Shown here piece by piece: positions 17,100 through 25,630 of a DNA stretch of 64,000 nt. A model generated the notes under the pieces. The model was not told the origin of the DNA and made no database searches. It saw only the letters and a program-made list of their open reading frames with translations. A program made the position numbers and the translations under genes. The stretch covers positions 3,001,501 through 3,065,500 of the forward strand of contig NZ_CP089981.1 of the NCBI RefSeq assembly GCF_021389975.1. The letters are read 5' to 3'. The DNA is from Fulvivirga ulvae (GTDB taxonomy: Bacteria > Bacteroidota > Bacteroidia > Cytophagales > Cyclobacteriaceae). Numbering within the stretch: position 1 is the first letter of the stretch; every line of letters begins with the position of its first letter.

Positions 17100-18665
17100 A
17101 TGAATCTATCGACCATCGACATCATTATTTTCGTTGCCTATGGCTGCCTGATCATATTTATTGGGTATTGGGTCAGCCGGGAAAAGAAGGGGCACACCAA
17201 AGATTCCAGCGACTACTTTCTGGCTGGCAAATCGCTGCCCTGGTGGGCTATCGGAGCATCTCTGATCGCTTCCAACATTTCAGCAGAGCAATTCATTGGC
17301 ATGTCAGGTTCCGGCTTTGCCCTGGGTTTGGGTATAGCCACCTATGAGTGGATGGCTGCACTTACCCTGCTGATCGTAGCCAAGTTTTTTCTTCCTGTAT
17401 TTTTAAAGAAAGGTATTTTTACTCTGCCTCAGCTACTCGAACAACGCTACGATGGGCGCATAAGGACCGTGCTGGCTGTATTCTGGGTATTTCTGTACAC
17501 TTTCGTTAACCTTTCCACAGTGCTATACCTTTCGTCATTGGCACTGACGGTAGTGTTGGGCATTACCATGTGGCAGTCAATCATTGGCCTGGCAGTAATG
17601 GCAGTTGCTTACTCTATTTACGGAGGTTTGAAAGCGGTAGCCTGGACCGATGTCGTGCAGGTCGTGTTCCTGATATTCGGAGGCCTGATCACCACTTACC
17701 TGGCACTTGATGCGGTAAGTGAAGGAGCAGGAGCTTTAAAAGGCCTTTCTCTTCTGCTTGAAAAAGCTCCTGAGAAGTTTGATATGATCCTCTCTCCCGA
17801 CAACCCTTTTTATAAAGACCTTCCGGGTATTTCCGTGCTGGTAGGGGGTATGTGGATTGCCAACCTGAGTTATTGGGGGTGCAATCAGTACATTATCCAG
17901 AGAGCACTGGCTGCCAAGAGTATTGGTGAAGCCCAAAAAGGACTTGCATTTGCTGGATATTTAAAATTACTGATTCCTATGGTAGTGGTAATACCAGGTA
18001 TTGCAGCTTTTGTACTTGGCGCAAATATAGAGAGATATGACGCTGCTTACCCCTGGTTACTGGCTAATCTTGTACCTACTGGTATCAAAGGGCTGGCTTT
18101 TGCAGCCCTGATTGCAGCGGCCCTGTCATCGCTAAGCTCTATGATGAACAGTACTGCAACCATTTTTACCATGGATCTTTACAAACCATCACTCAAGAGG
18201 GAGGTTTCCGAGAGCCATTTAGTTACCGTTGGTCGTATTGTAGGTTTGGTGGCTATGCTTATCGCCGTAGTTGTGGCTCAACCCTTATTGGGGGGTGAAG
18301 AACAGGTATTCCAGTTTATCCAAAAATACACAGGATATGTCAGCCCGGGCATTGTGGTATTGTTCATGTTTGGTTTGTTCTGGAAGCGAGCTTCAGCAAG
18401 TGGAGCATTGTGGACTGCCATCGCTTCAGTGCCATTTAGCATCTTCGTTGATCTCGTGTTCCCGTCTATGCCATTTCTTGATCAAATGGGGGTAGTATTT
18501 CTCTTGCTTTCCGCCTTGATGATAATGGTTTCACTGGGGGCAGGAAAGGCATCACCTAAAGCGATCAATCTGGAGAAAGGACTATTCTCGACTTCACCAT
18601 GGTTCAACGCATTGGCCATGGGCATTATGTTAATACTTGCAGTTTTATACATCATTTTTTGGTAA
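17100..18665 (+). CDS. Sodium/sugar symporter (SSS/SGLT family)
   Basis: 521 residues with about 14 membrane segments. SGLT-like signatures include SLIASNISAEQFIGMSGSGFALG, the sugar-contact region SYWGCNQYIIQRALAAKS and the sodium-site segment AALIAAALSSLSSMMNSTATIFTMDLYK. The family moves a sugar into the cytoplasm with Na+. It sits between galM and galK, 15 bp after galM and overlapping galK by one base (TAATG), so galactose freed in the periplasm is the probable cargo. Uptake of an amino-sugar conjugate is possible but less likely. Confidence 0.92.
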   Translation: MNLSTIDIIIFVAYGCLIIFIGYWVSREKKGHTKDSSDYFLAGKSLPWWAIGASLIASNISAEQFIGMSGSGFALGLGIATYEWMAALTLLIVAKFFLPVFLKKGIFTLPQLLEQRYDGRIRTVLAVFWVFLYTFVNLSTVLYLSSLALTVVLGITMWQSIIGLAVMAVAYSIYGGLKAVAWTDVVQVVFLIFGGLITTYLALDAVSEGAGALKGLSLLLEKAPEKFDMILSPDNPFYKDLPGISVLVGGMWIANLSYWGCNQYIIQRALAAKSIGEAQKGLAFAGYLKLLIPMVVVIPGIAAFVLGANIERYDAAYPWLLANLVPTGIKGLAFAALIAAALSSLSSMMNSTATIFTMDLYKPSLKREVSESHLVTVGRIVGLVAMLIAVVVAQPLLGGEEQVFQFIQKYTGYVSPGIVVLFMFGLFWKRASASGALWTAIASVPFSIFVDLVFPSMPFLDQMGVVFLLLSALMIMVSLGAGKASPKAINLEKGLFSTSPWFNALAMGIMLILAVLYIIFW

Positions 18666-19849
18666 TGGAAGCACACGAAATACACAAGGCATTTATAGAT
18701 ATATATGGTCAGCCGGATTTGTTGGTTAGATCTCCGGCAAGGATCAACCTGATAGGTGAACATACAGACTATAACGGTGGATTTGTACTACCGGCAGCGA
18801 TCAATAAAGAGACTTATTTCGCGATATCAGGAAACGGCACCCGGACCTGTAATGTATACTCCAAACACTTCGATGAAACGGTAACCTTTGAACTGGATGA
18901 TATAAAACCATCGGATAAATCGTGGGCAAACTACCTCATCGGGGCAGTAGACCAGGTTCAAAAGAATGGATATAAAGTTCACGGGTTCAATATTGTATTC
19001 GGAGGTAATATTCCTATTGGAGCAGGTCTTTCGTCATCAGCGTCCGTGGAGTGTGGACTCATATTCTCCATAAATGAGCTGTTCTCGCTGGGCATTGAGC
19101 CTGTAGAGATCATTAAAATGGGGCAAAAAGCAGAAAACGAGTTTGTGGGAGTCCAGTGCGGTATTATGGATCAGTTTATCAATGTAATGGGCAAAAAAGA
19201 TCATGCTTTACGACTCGATTGCCGGTCATTGGAGTATTATTATTTCCCATTGAAGCTAAACAACTACTGTATTATACTTTGCAATTCGCTTGTGAGCCAT
19301 TCACTGGCTACTTCTGCCTACAACACACGAAAGGAAGAATGTCTTCGTGGAGTGGAAATCATTAAAGCTCATTACCCTGAAGTTGAAAGCCTGAGAGATG
19401 TGAAACTCCCTATGTTGCAGCACCTTCTTCCTGAACTTGGAGAAAATGTTTTCAACCGTTGTAAGTTCGTTATTGAAGAGAATTTACGCGTACTTGAGAG
19501 TTGCGATCAACTGCAAAAAGGCGATGTAGCCGGATTTGGCAGAAACCTCTACGATTCGCATTACGGTCTGGCGCTAACTTATAAGGTAAGTTGCCCGGAA
19601 CTGGATTTTCTGATAGGCTTTACTATTAACAAGCCTCAGGTCGTTGGAGCCAGAATGATGGGCGGGGGCTTTGGAGGGTGTACTATAAATATTGTTGAGA
19701 ATACCTATAAAGATGATTTCATACAGGCAATTAGTGATGCCTATCAGCAGCGTTTTGAAATTATGCCTGAGATCTATGAGGTGGCGCCAGCCGAGGGTAC
19801 AAGTGAGGCTGCTGTTTCGGAGTGTGTAAATACCAAAAGTTCATTATGA
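18665..19849 (+). CDS. galK: Galactokinase
   Basis: 394 residues from ATG 18665, whose A is the last base of the symporter stop. A longer in-frame start at 18599 lies inside the symporter gene and is rejected. GHMP-kinase landmarks are complete: the galactokinase signature RINLIGEHTDYNGGFVLP near the N terminus, the ATP loop PIGAGLSSSASVECG and the C-terminal ARMMGGGFGGCTINIV. It phosphorylates alpha-D-galactose to galactose-1-phosphate. It overlaps galT by ATGA, so the two Leloir enzymes are translationally coupled. No galE was found in this window. Confidence 0.96.
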   Translation: MEAHEIHKAFIDIYGQPDLLVRSPARINLIGEHTDYNGGFVLPAAINKETYFAISGNGTRTCNVYSKHFDETVTFELDDIKPSDKSWANYLIGAVDQVQKNGYKVHGFNIVFGGNIPIGAGLSSSASVECGLIFSINELFSLGIEPVEIIKMGQKAENEFVGVQCGIMDQFINVMGKKDHALRLDCRSLEYYYFPLKLNNYCIILCNSLVSHSLATSAYNTRKEECLRGVEIIKAHYPEVESLRDVKLPMLQHLLPELGENVFNRCKFVIEENLRVLESCDQLQKGDVAGFGRNLYDSHYGLALTYKVSCPELDFLIGFTINKPQVVGARMMGGGFGGCTINIVENTYKDDFIQAISDAYQQRFEIMPEIYEVAPAEGTSEAAVSECVNTKSSL

Positions 19850-20880
19850 ATATATCAAGACTTAATGAGACTTCGCATAGAAGGTATAACCCTTTGGCCG
19901 GAGAGTGGGTTTTGGTATCACCACACAGGGCCAGACGTCCGTGGCAGGGTAAGACCGAGAAGAAAGAAGATAAATCATCAGTGCAGTATGATCCGGGGTG
20001 CTATCTGTGTCCCGGTAATGAAAGAGTTGGAGGGGTAATCAACCCAGATTACAAGGAGGTCTACGTATTCGACAATGATTTCCCTGCCCTGCTTAGCGAT
20101 GAGCAGGTTTCGTTTGAAGATGACTTGTTCACAGCCAAATCAGAAAAGGGCATATGTAGGGTCGTTTGTTTTTCGCCGGATCATGGCCTGACGTTATCCC
20201 AAATGGCTATTGATGATATTAAGAAGGTGGTGGACGTTTGGGCTGAACAATATATGATGCTGGGGGCTAAACCGGGCATCAGCTATGTGCAGATCTTTGA
20301 AAACAGGGGGGAGATGATGGGGTGTAGCAACCCTCATCCTCACGGTCAGGTCTGGGCTACGGAGACTGTGCCTAATGAACCGGCAAAAGAAACGATCATG
20401 CAGCGGCAATATTTTGAGAAGCATGGCCGCACTTTACTTTCAGATTATCTTACCCAGGAGCTTAAAAAGGATGAGCGCATAGTGATTGAAACCGATCACT
20501 TCGTGGTGCTGGTACCTTTCTGGGCGGTGTGGCCGTTTGAAACCATGATAATTAGTAAAATAGCTATACCACATCTGGGAGTAATGAACGAGGAGGAAAA
20601 GGTGGATTTTGCAAAAGCCCTTGGGTTACTTACCCGGACCTACGACGGGTTATTTGATGTATCGTTTCCCTATTCGGCAGGTATCCATCAGGCTCCTACA
20701 GATGGTGGGGAATATCCTGAGTGGCATTTTCATATGCATTTCTATCCACCATTGCTGCGGTCAGCAACTGTCAGGAAATTTATGGTTGGTTTTGAGATGT
20801 TGGGTAATCCTCAGCGGGATATAACACCGGAAGAGAGTACCCAAAGGTTGGTAAGTGTATACCAATCAATAATCAAATAA
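19846..20880 (+). CDS. galT: Galactose-1-phosphate uridylyltransferase
   Basis: 344 residues from ATG 19846, overlapping the galK stop by four bases. A longer frame from 19822 adds eight residues inside galK and is not preferred. Family features are RRYNPLAGEWVLVSPHRARRPW, the cysteine pair YLCPGNE, the active-site SNPHPHGQVWA (His-Pro-His nucleophile region) and the metal-binding EWHFHMHFYPPLLR. It transfers UMP from UDP-glucose to galactose-1-phosphate. It is the last gene of the cluster and its 3' end overlaps the convergent AraC gene by 15 bp, with no terminator between them. Confidence 0.96.
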   Translation: MNISRLNETSHRRYNPLAGEWVLVSPHRARRPWQGKTEKKEDKSSVQYDPGCYLCPGNERVGGVINPDYKEVYVFDNDFPALLSDEQVSFEDDLFTAKSEKGICRVVCFSPDHGLTLSQMAIDDIKKVVDVWAEQYMMLGAKPGISYVQIFENRGEMMGCSNPHPHGQVWATETVPNEPAKETIMQRQYFEKHGRTLLSDYLTQELKKDERIVIETDHFVVLVPFWAVWPFETMIISKIAIPHLGVMNEEEKVDFAKALGLLTRTYDGLFDVSFPYSAGIHQAPTDGGEYPEWHFHMHFYPPLLRSATVRKFMVGFEMLGNPQRDITPEESTQRLVSVYQSIIK

Positions 20881-21726
20881 GTATGACCGGCTGGCTTCCT
20901 TCAGGAAAAATTCATTGTATGGATGGGCCTCCATTGTATACTGAGAAGGAAGCTTGCCGGAAAGTGCTTTAAAGTCTCTGATAAAGTGTGATTGATCAAA
21001 ATAACCACATTGATAGGCCACAGAGGTAAGTGATGCGCGAGGTTCATTCAGGTATTTGAAGGATTGTTGAAACCGGATGATCTTCATGAACAGTTTAGGG
21101 CTTATACCTACATATTCGTCAAAAAGCTTTTGTAGATATCGGGCACTGATATCGCACTGACTTAAGATCATATTCAGATCACTTTTATCTTTACGCATCA
21201 GGATGTGCTTCACGGCGTGATCCACAATTTTAAGTTTACGACGGTAGGGTTCCGGGCGGATCTGTTTTAGGAGAAAGGACTCAATAGCATTGATCTGGCT
21301 ATTCAGGTCAGATGTTTCTGCAATCTCCTGAAATAGCAGGTCGTATATTTTTGAGATTGCATTTGGGTTGATCACCCTGTCAGTCAGTTCGGAGATTTTT
21401 ATAGGGAAGAAGCTTCGTACAGTATGCGGATAGAACCTGATGCCCAGCATGGACCTGCACCCCTGAGACTGAATGGCATACGACCGGCTCATTTGACCAA
21501 TGAGTTCTATAGATGGGTTTCTACTGAAATTTTGATGATCTGGTGCTCGGAATACAGGCACGCCCATGTTGAAAATTAACTCCACACAACCATCCGGAAA
21601 CGACACATCTTTGAGCACCGACTGGTCATCATCCTCAATAACCCAATAACAGTTGATGTAAGGGAGCAGCTCAGCAGAAGGCGTAATTTCCTGGTAGATC
21701 ATGGTGCCGGAGGTTATGTGCTTCAC
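20866..21726 (-). CDS. AraC-family transcriptional regulator with DUF6597-like sensor domain
   Basis: 286 residues. The first 110 form the Bacteroidota AraC sensor type (ELLPYINCYWVIEDDD, SFPDGCVELIFNMG, GIRFYPHTVRSFF). Residues about 180-275 are two helix-turn-helix motifs (LSQCDISARYLQKLFDEYVGISPKLFMKIIRFQQS; SVAYQCGYFDQSHFIRDFKALSGKLPSQY). The start could also be Met9. It converges on galT with a 15-bp overlap and is followed upstream by the secreted protein gene on the same strand. The effector is unknown. It might control that neighbour or the divergent 3-hydroxyproline dehydratase. Confidence 0.9.
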   Translation of the reverse strand: MKHITSGTMIYQEITPSAELLPYINCYWVIEDDDQSVLKDVSFPDGCVELIFNMGVPVFRAPDHQNFSRNPSIELIGQMSRSYAIQSQGCRSMLGIRFYPHTVRSFFPIKISELTDRVINPNAISKIYDLLFQEIAETSDLNSQINAIESFLLKQIRPEPYRRKLKIVDHAVKHILMRKDKSDLNMILSQCDISARYLQKLFDEYVGISPKLFMKIIRFQQSFKYLNEPRASLTSVAYQCGYFDQSHFIRDFKALSGKLPSQYTMEAHPYNEFFLKEASRSYLFDY

Positions 21727-21761
21727 TAACCTCCAACGTGAATTTTTAGCGTAAGGTTAGC

Positions 21762-22523
21762 TCATCTGCCAGAAGGGATAACGCTCATGTCAGCCCTGTA
21801 GCTCCAGCTTTCACTTTCAATTTTCCTGACAGAAGTGGATATGTGATTATTTGCCTCCAGTGCCTTACTTCCTGATAAAACCTGTTGACTGAGATCAGCA
21901 ATGGATAATATCTGTTGGTCAAACGAGGCAAAACTTTTTCTGGGAACCATCATCAGGTATCCCGCATGTTCACCACCGGAGAGTAGTTTGTAAAGCGTAT
22001 ATTCAGGCACGGCTTTTTGTTTGACCGCGGCTTCCTTCAATGTTCTCATGGCCTTTTCAAAGATCATTTCTTTGCCAGGGTGTACAGTAATGTGAAATAC
22101 TTCAATAGCTCCTGAAGGCTTGTGATCTTCAAGCAAATAGGCAGTACTGAGTGATCTGTCCAGAGCATAAACCTGTCGGAATACACTTTCAGCAAAAGGC
22201 GCGGTAGTCTGAGCGAAATCTTTGCCATCACCTGCCGGATCAACCCGATTGTCAAAAGCACTATGTGATATGCCGAATGAACCATCGATGAACATCCCCA
22301 GCCTGTTGCCGCTTTGTACATACCATGCATACCAAACCAATGGGTCCTGCTTCTCTTTGTGCCATTCCAAATGCTCTTTATACCCCGTCTCAAAAAGCTC
22401 TTTCGCATTTTCTTTTGGGTAGTAAGCAAAAATATAGGCAGCTTCACCACTAACATCTCCGGATTGACTGAAGGCAGACATAGAAACCAGAATCAGTAAT
22501 ATCATAATCAGGACGTTTCTCAT
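21762..22523 (-). CDS. Secreted protein of unknown function (dimeric alpha/beta-barrel-like)
   Basis: 253 residues from the ATG at 22523, chosen because it begins directly at a signal peptide (MRNVLIMILLILVSMSAFSQ). A longer frame from 22544 adds seven residues. I do not recognise the family. The mature part has Trp/Tyr-rich stretches (LEWHKEKQDPLVWYAWYV) and a segment IEVFHITVHPGKEMIFEKAM followed by LYKLLSGGEHAGYLMMVPRKSFASFD. This resembles the NIPSNAP/ABM type of dimeric alpha/beta barrel and may occur as two halves. It lies 35 bp upstream of the AraC gene on the same strand and is probably co-transcribed. Confidence 0.75.
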   Translation of the reverse strand: MRNVLIMILLILVSMSAFSQSGDVSGEAAYIFAYYPKENAKELFETGYKEHLEWHKEKQDPLVWYAWYVQSGNRLGMFIDGSFGISHSAFDNRVDPAGDGKDFAQTTAPFAESVFRQVYALDRSLSTAYLLEDHKPSGAIEVFHITVHPGKEMIFEKAMRTLKEAAVKQKAVPEYTLYKLLSGGEHAGYLMMVPRKSFASFDQQILSIADLSQQVLSGSKALEANNHISTSVRKIESESWSYRADMSVIPSGR

Positions 22524-22682
22524 AACATTTTGATTTTTATACAAATAAAGGCAGGGTCATGTAGCTGTAATTGTATAAATGCGAACAGGAATTAAAGAAA
22601 GAGAATAAAGGAGGAAGTACCTTCAATGTGGATGATTCCGAGTTATAAAACAATAAAGTAATTATTGAAAAAATCTTTCCTG

Positions 22683-22696
22683 GCAGAGAACTCTGC
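22683..22696. promoter_or_regulatory. Inverted repeat in the spacer upstream of the hydroxyproline dehydratase gene
   Basis: The 303-bp spacer between the secreted-protein gene and the divergent dehydratase gene contains gcagagaactctgc, a perfect six-base inverted repeat with a two-base centre. It is 130 bp before the dehydratase start and could be a regulator site serving either direction. No clear -33/-7 Bacteroidota promoter was recognised here. Confidence 0.3.
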
Positions 22697-22826
22697 TAAT
22701 TAACATAGTCTTGATACGGAATAAGTTAAAATCATATCAGTCAAAGTTTAAATAGAGGAAAATCAGATGGTGATTTCTTGCTAATTTAACCTCCTAAATC
22801 GGATATATCAGTAGTTAAAAAGGAAT

Positions 22827-23888
22827 ATGAGCAGCAGTACATTTCAGAGAATTAAGGACTTGAAGAGCTTTAAGAGACCAGCAACCTGGTCTGCCATTAA
22901 AACCATAGAAATGCACACCGGTGGAGAGCCCTTGCGTGTGGTTGTCGATGGTTTCCCATCGTTGGAAGGCGACAGCCTTCTGGCAAACAGAAGATATGTG
23001 AAAGAAAATTACGATCACCTGAGAAAACTTTTGATGTTTGAGCCTCGCGGCCATGCAGATATGTATGGATGTATTATGCTCCCTCCCTTTCATGAGGAAG
23101 CTGACTTTTCTGTAATATTCATGCACAATGAAGGTTACAGTACCATGTGTGGTCATGCTGTAATAGCGTTGACAAAGCTGGCTGTGGAAATGGGTTGGGT
23201 AGAGATCAAAGAGCCAATAACCAGCATCAATATAGAGGCGCCCTGTGGATTGGTGAGGGCATATGCCCAGGTGGAGGAGGGGAGAGTGATAGCTACCGGT
23301 TTCCACGGAGTACCTTCCTTTGTACTGGCTGACAATGTACAAATCGACGTAAAAGGTATGGGTAAGTTAAAAATGGATATTGCATACGGAGGGGCTTTTT
23401 ATGCCTACGTTGATGCTCAAAATGCAGGTATTGAATTAATACCTGAAAACTATCCTGAAATTATCGAAGCAGGAAGGGCGATAAAGCAGGCTGTTATTAA
23501 TAGCGGGTTGAAAATAGAGCATCCCTTTGAGGCTGATCTTGGATTTCTGTACGGAACTATATTCATGGATACTTCCCCCGTTGCCGGAGTTGATAGCAGA
23601 AATGTATGCGTTTTTGCCGATGGAGAGGTAGATCGCTCACCCACGGGTTCAGGTGTTTCAGGAAGAATGGCTTTACATCATCAGCAGGGGATATTGAAGG
23701 AGGGAGAATCTATGACTATTGAGAGTATCGTCGGGAGCCGGTTCACAGGGAAAGTGACTAGTATAATAAAATTTGGCCCTTATGATGCCGTAATACCCGA
23801 AGTATGGGGTACAGCCCATATTAGCGGGCAAAATGAATTCTATCTTGATCCTGATGATCCTTTTCAGGAAGGATTTTTATTGCGGTAG
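22827..23888 (+). CDS. Trans-3-hydroxy-L-proline dehydratase (proline racemase family)
   Basis: 353 residues of the proline racemase/hydroxyproline epimerase fold. The first catalytic Cys is present (NEGYSTMCGHAVIAL), but the second catalytic position is Thr (VDRSPTGSGVSGRMAL), the known hallmark of trans-3-hydroxy-L-proline dehydratases such as human L3HYPDH. Racemases and 4-hydroxyproline epimerases have Cys there. Phrases such as EMHTGGEPLRVV, MFEPRGHADMYG, DIAYGGAFYA and a C-terminal EGFLLR also match L3HYPDH. The product would be delta-1-pyrroline-2-carboxylate, needing a reductase not seen here. 3-Hydroxyproline is a collagen modification, fitting the neighbouring hydroxylysine-type genes. 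Confidence 0.9.
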   Translation: MSSSTFQRIKDLKSFKRPATWSAIKTIEMHTGGEPLRVVVDGFPSLEGDSLLANRRYVKENYDHLRKLLMFEPRGHADMYGCIMLPPFHEEADFSVIFMHNEGYSTMCGHAVIALTKLAVEMGWVEIKEPITSINIEAPCGLVRAYAQVEEGRVIATGFHGVPSFVLADNVQIDVKGMGKLKMDIAYGGAFYAYVDAQNAGIELIPENYPEIIEAGRAIKQAVINSGLKIEHPFEADLGFLYGTIFMDTSPVAGVDSRNVCVFADGEVDRSPTGSGVSGRMALHHQQGILKEGESMTIESIVGSRFTGKVTSIIKFGPYDAVIPEVWGTAHISGQNEFYLDPDDPFQEGFLLR

Positions 23889-24263
23889 TACGGAGTTTCT
23901 TCAGACTACATCTTCTGTTAAGCAAATTTTAAAATGTTGCTGTCGTCATACTTACACTTTCTCAAGGTGACGTGGGTAGTGCAGGTCAATTTTATACCCT
24001 GTACAAACTCTTTTAATTTTTACTGAATTCAGACTTTTCATATTTATCGTTAGAGAAACACGCTGTGTCTTTTGACGTTGTTTTGTAATTCCGCCCACAA
24101 TCACCCGTCCAAACTGGAAAATCGTCGAAAAATACCTGACTATGTGCATCTTATAAAAAAAACTACTATCTTTTATTTCATTACTTTTTGGTATCATTTA
24201 ATGATACCAAAAATCTTTGTCAGAACTACCCGACCTGTTTTTACTTGATTACTATATATAACT
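23889..24263. other. Intergenic stretch, no gene recognised
   Basis: 375 bp between the dehydratase and a small membrane-protein gene. A minus-strand frame at 23952-24197 (81 codons) shows no recognisable domain, and I regard it as chance. The sequence is A+T rich toward the right side, consistent with a promoter for the gene at 24264. No terminator hairpin was seen after the dehydratase. Confidence 0.5.
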
Positions 24264-24725
24264 ATGGCAAAGAAAATACTTTTTGCAGGACTCTTCGTGG
24301 GTTTATTAGATGGTGCAGCGGCGTGCATCAATGCATATGTCAGTTTAGGTGTACAGCCCAGGGGTGTGTTTAAGTACATATCCAGTGGCCTGTTGGGCAA
24401 GGCTGCCTATGAAGCGGAAACCCTCCCTGTTATTCTGGGCATAATTATTCATTTTATAATTGCTGTTACAGCTACCGGTATCTTCTACCAGTTTTATAAA
24501 CGATATGGTCAGGCTTTGCGACCGGTAGTATTATTTGGTGGTATCTACGGTATCTGGATCTGGCTGTTTATGAACTACGTAGTTATTCCACTTTCATTAA
24601 TAGGTACTTATCCGAGTAATCTATATCAAATAACTATAGGTTTGTTGGTACATGTTTTTGTTATAGGTATTCCTATGGCGCTGTTGGTGAGGAAAATTGT
24701 GCGTGGTAAACACATGGATTTTTAA
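24264..24725 (+). CDS. Small integral membrane protein, YagU/DUF1440-like
   Basis: 153 residues with four hydrophobic segments at about 5-25, 50-72, 83-103 and 122-145. The pattern LFVGLLDGAAACINAYVSLGVQPRGVFKYISSGLLG resembles the YagU/DUF1440 family of inner-membrane proteins of unknown function. The gene stands alone between spacers on both sides. The role is unknown and the family assignment rests on the N-terminal pattern. Confidence 0.78.
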   Translation: MAKKILFAGLFVGLLDGAAACINAYVSLGVQPRGVFKYISSGLLGKAAYEAETLPVILGIIIHFIIAVTATGIFYQFYKRYGQALRPVVLFGGIYGIWIWLFMNYVVIPLSLIGTYPSNLYQITIGLLVHVFVIGIPMALLVRKIVRGKHMDF

Positions 24726-24927
24726 AGTTTCGGCCCTGCCGGCCGGCGCATATTAGTAAAGCGCCTGCAAAAGCTCTTCCTACCATTATTGTATGCTTTA
24801 CCATACGGGTTATGACTGGCGCAAACCACCCCTCGATTTGCCGTTTTTACGCAAGTGGTTTTTATGAGACTCCTGCTATGTTTGTATTATCAAAAGCAAT
24901 AAATTAAAACTTAAAAAAACAGACCTC

Positions 24928-25359
24928 ATGACTACGCAAGCAAAAACCAACATTACTGTAGAAGCTTCAATAAGTGCTCCGGCAGAAAAAGTATGGAAGT
25001 TATGGACAACTCCCGAAGACATTATCCAGTGGAACAGCCCCAGTGAAGACTGGCACACACCGTCAGCTACCAACGATCTTCGCGTGGGGGGAAAATTCAC
25101 ATCCCGCATGGAGGCCAAAGATGGCAGCATGGGCTTTGATTTTGCCGGCATCTATGATGAAGTAAAAACCAATGAGCTGATCAGGTATACACTGGAAGAT
25201 GACAGAAAAGTCAGTGTATTGTTCAAAGAGGAAAATGGCAAAACCCAGGTGACCACAACTTTTGAAGCTGAAGGGGAAAATCCAATAGAAATGCAGAGAG
25301 ATGGGTGGCAGGCTATTTTGGATAACTTTAAAAAATACGTCGAAGCAAAAGGGAAGTGA
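24928..25359 (+). CDS. SRPBCC/AHSA1-domain protein
   Basis: 143 residues forming one START/Bet v1-like domain. Landmarks are the N-terminal ITVEASISAPAEKVWKLWTTPEDIIQWN, the central DLRVGGKFTSRMEAKDG and GFDFAGIYDEVKTNELIRYTL, and the C-terminal MQRDGWQAILDNFKKYVEAKGK helix. Proteins of this family bind hydrophobic ligands or act as chaperone partners. The exact ligand is unknown. A convincing terminator follows, so it is probably a single-gene transcript. Confidence 0.92.
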   Translation: MTTQAKTNITVEASISAPAEKVWKLWTTPEDIIQWNSPSEDWHTPSATNDLRVGGKFTSRMEAKDGSMGFDFAGIYDEVKTNELIRYTLEDDRKVSVLFKEENGKTQVTTTFEAEGENPIEMQRDGWQAILDNFKKYVEAKGK

Positions 25360-25379
25360 ACCACTTCCTTTGCTTAGAG

Positions 25380-25415
25380 AAAGAGGGTGAGACTCACTAA
25401 AAGCACCCTCTTTTT
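25380..25415 (+). terminator. Rho-independent terminator after the SRPBCC gene
   Basis: A ten-base stem (aaagagggtg at 25380-25389 and caccctcttt at 25404-25413) encloses a 14-nt loop and leads into a T run. It lies 21 bp after the stop codon of the SRPBCC gene. Confidence 0.8.
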
Positions 25416-25630
25416 ACTTAACACCTACCTGAACATCTCGGACCAAAATGAAAACTTTGGAGTAAACGGATCTGAAAAGTAAAACATGTAATGTGAAGCT
25501 TACGACTGATAATCAGCAAACCACTCCTACTGTTATTTAACACGAGTTTGCCAACTGCTATTAACAACTGTCTGTCAGTAAAGAGGTGCAAATTTAGGGT
25601 CTCCGCAGAAACTCTGCATGATCCACAATA

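Noticed and set aside
3179..20880. Simple lactose or plant galactan utilization locus
   Set aside because: Not excluded, but it would not explain the hydroxylysine-kinase-like/phospholyase fusion or the GH63 alpha-glucosidase inside the same operon.
22815..23342. 175-codon minus-strand frame
   Set aside because: It is antisense to the clearly coding 3-hydroxyproline dehydratase gene.
22827..23888. Annotation as proline racemase or 4-hydroxyproline epimerase
   Set aside because: The second catalytic residue is Thr, not Cys, and the overall phrasing matches L3HYPDH-type dehydratases.
23952..24197. 81-codon minus-strand frame in a spacer
   Set aside because: No recognisable domain, basic low-complexity composition and no gene context.
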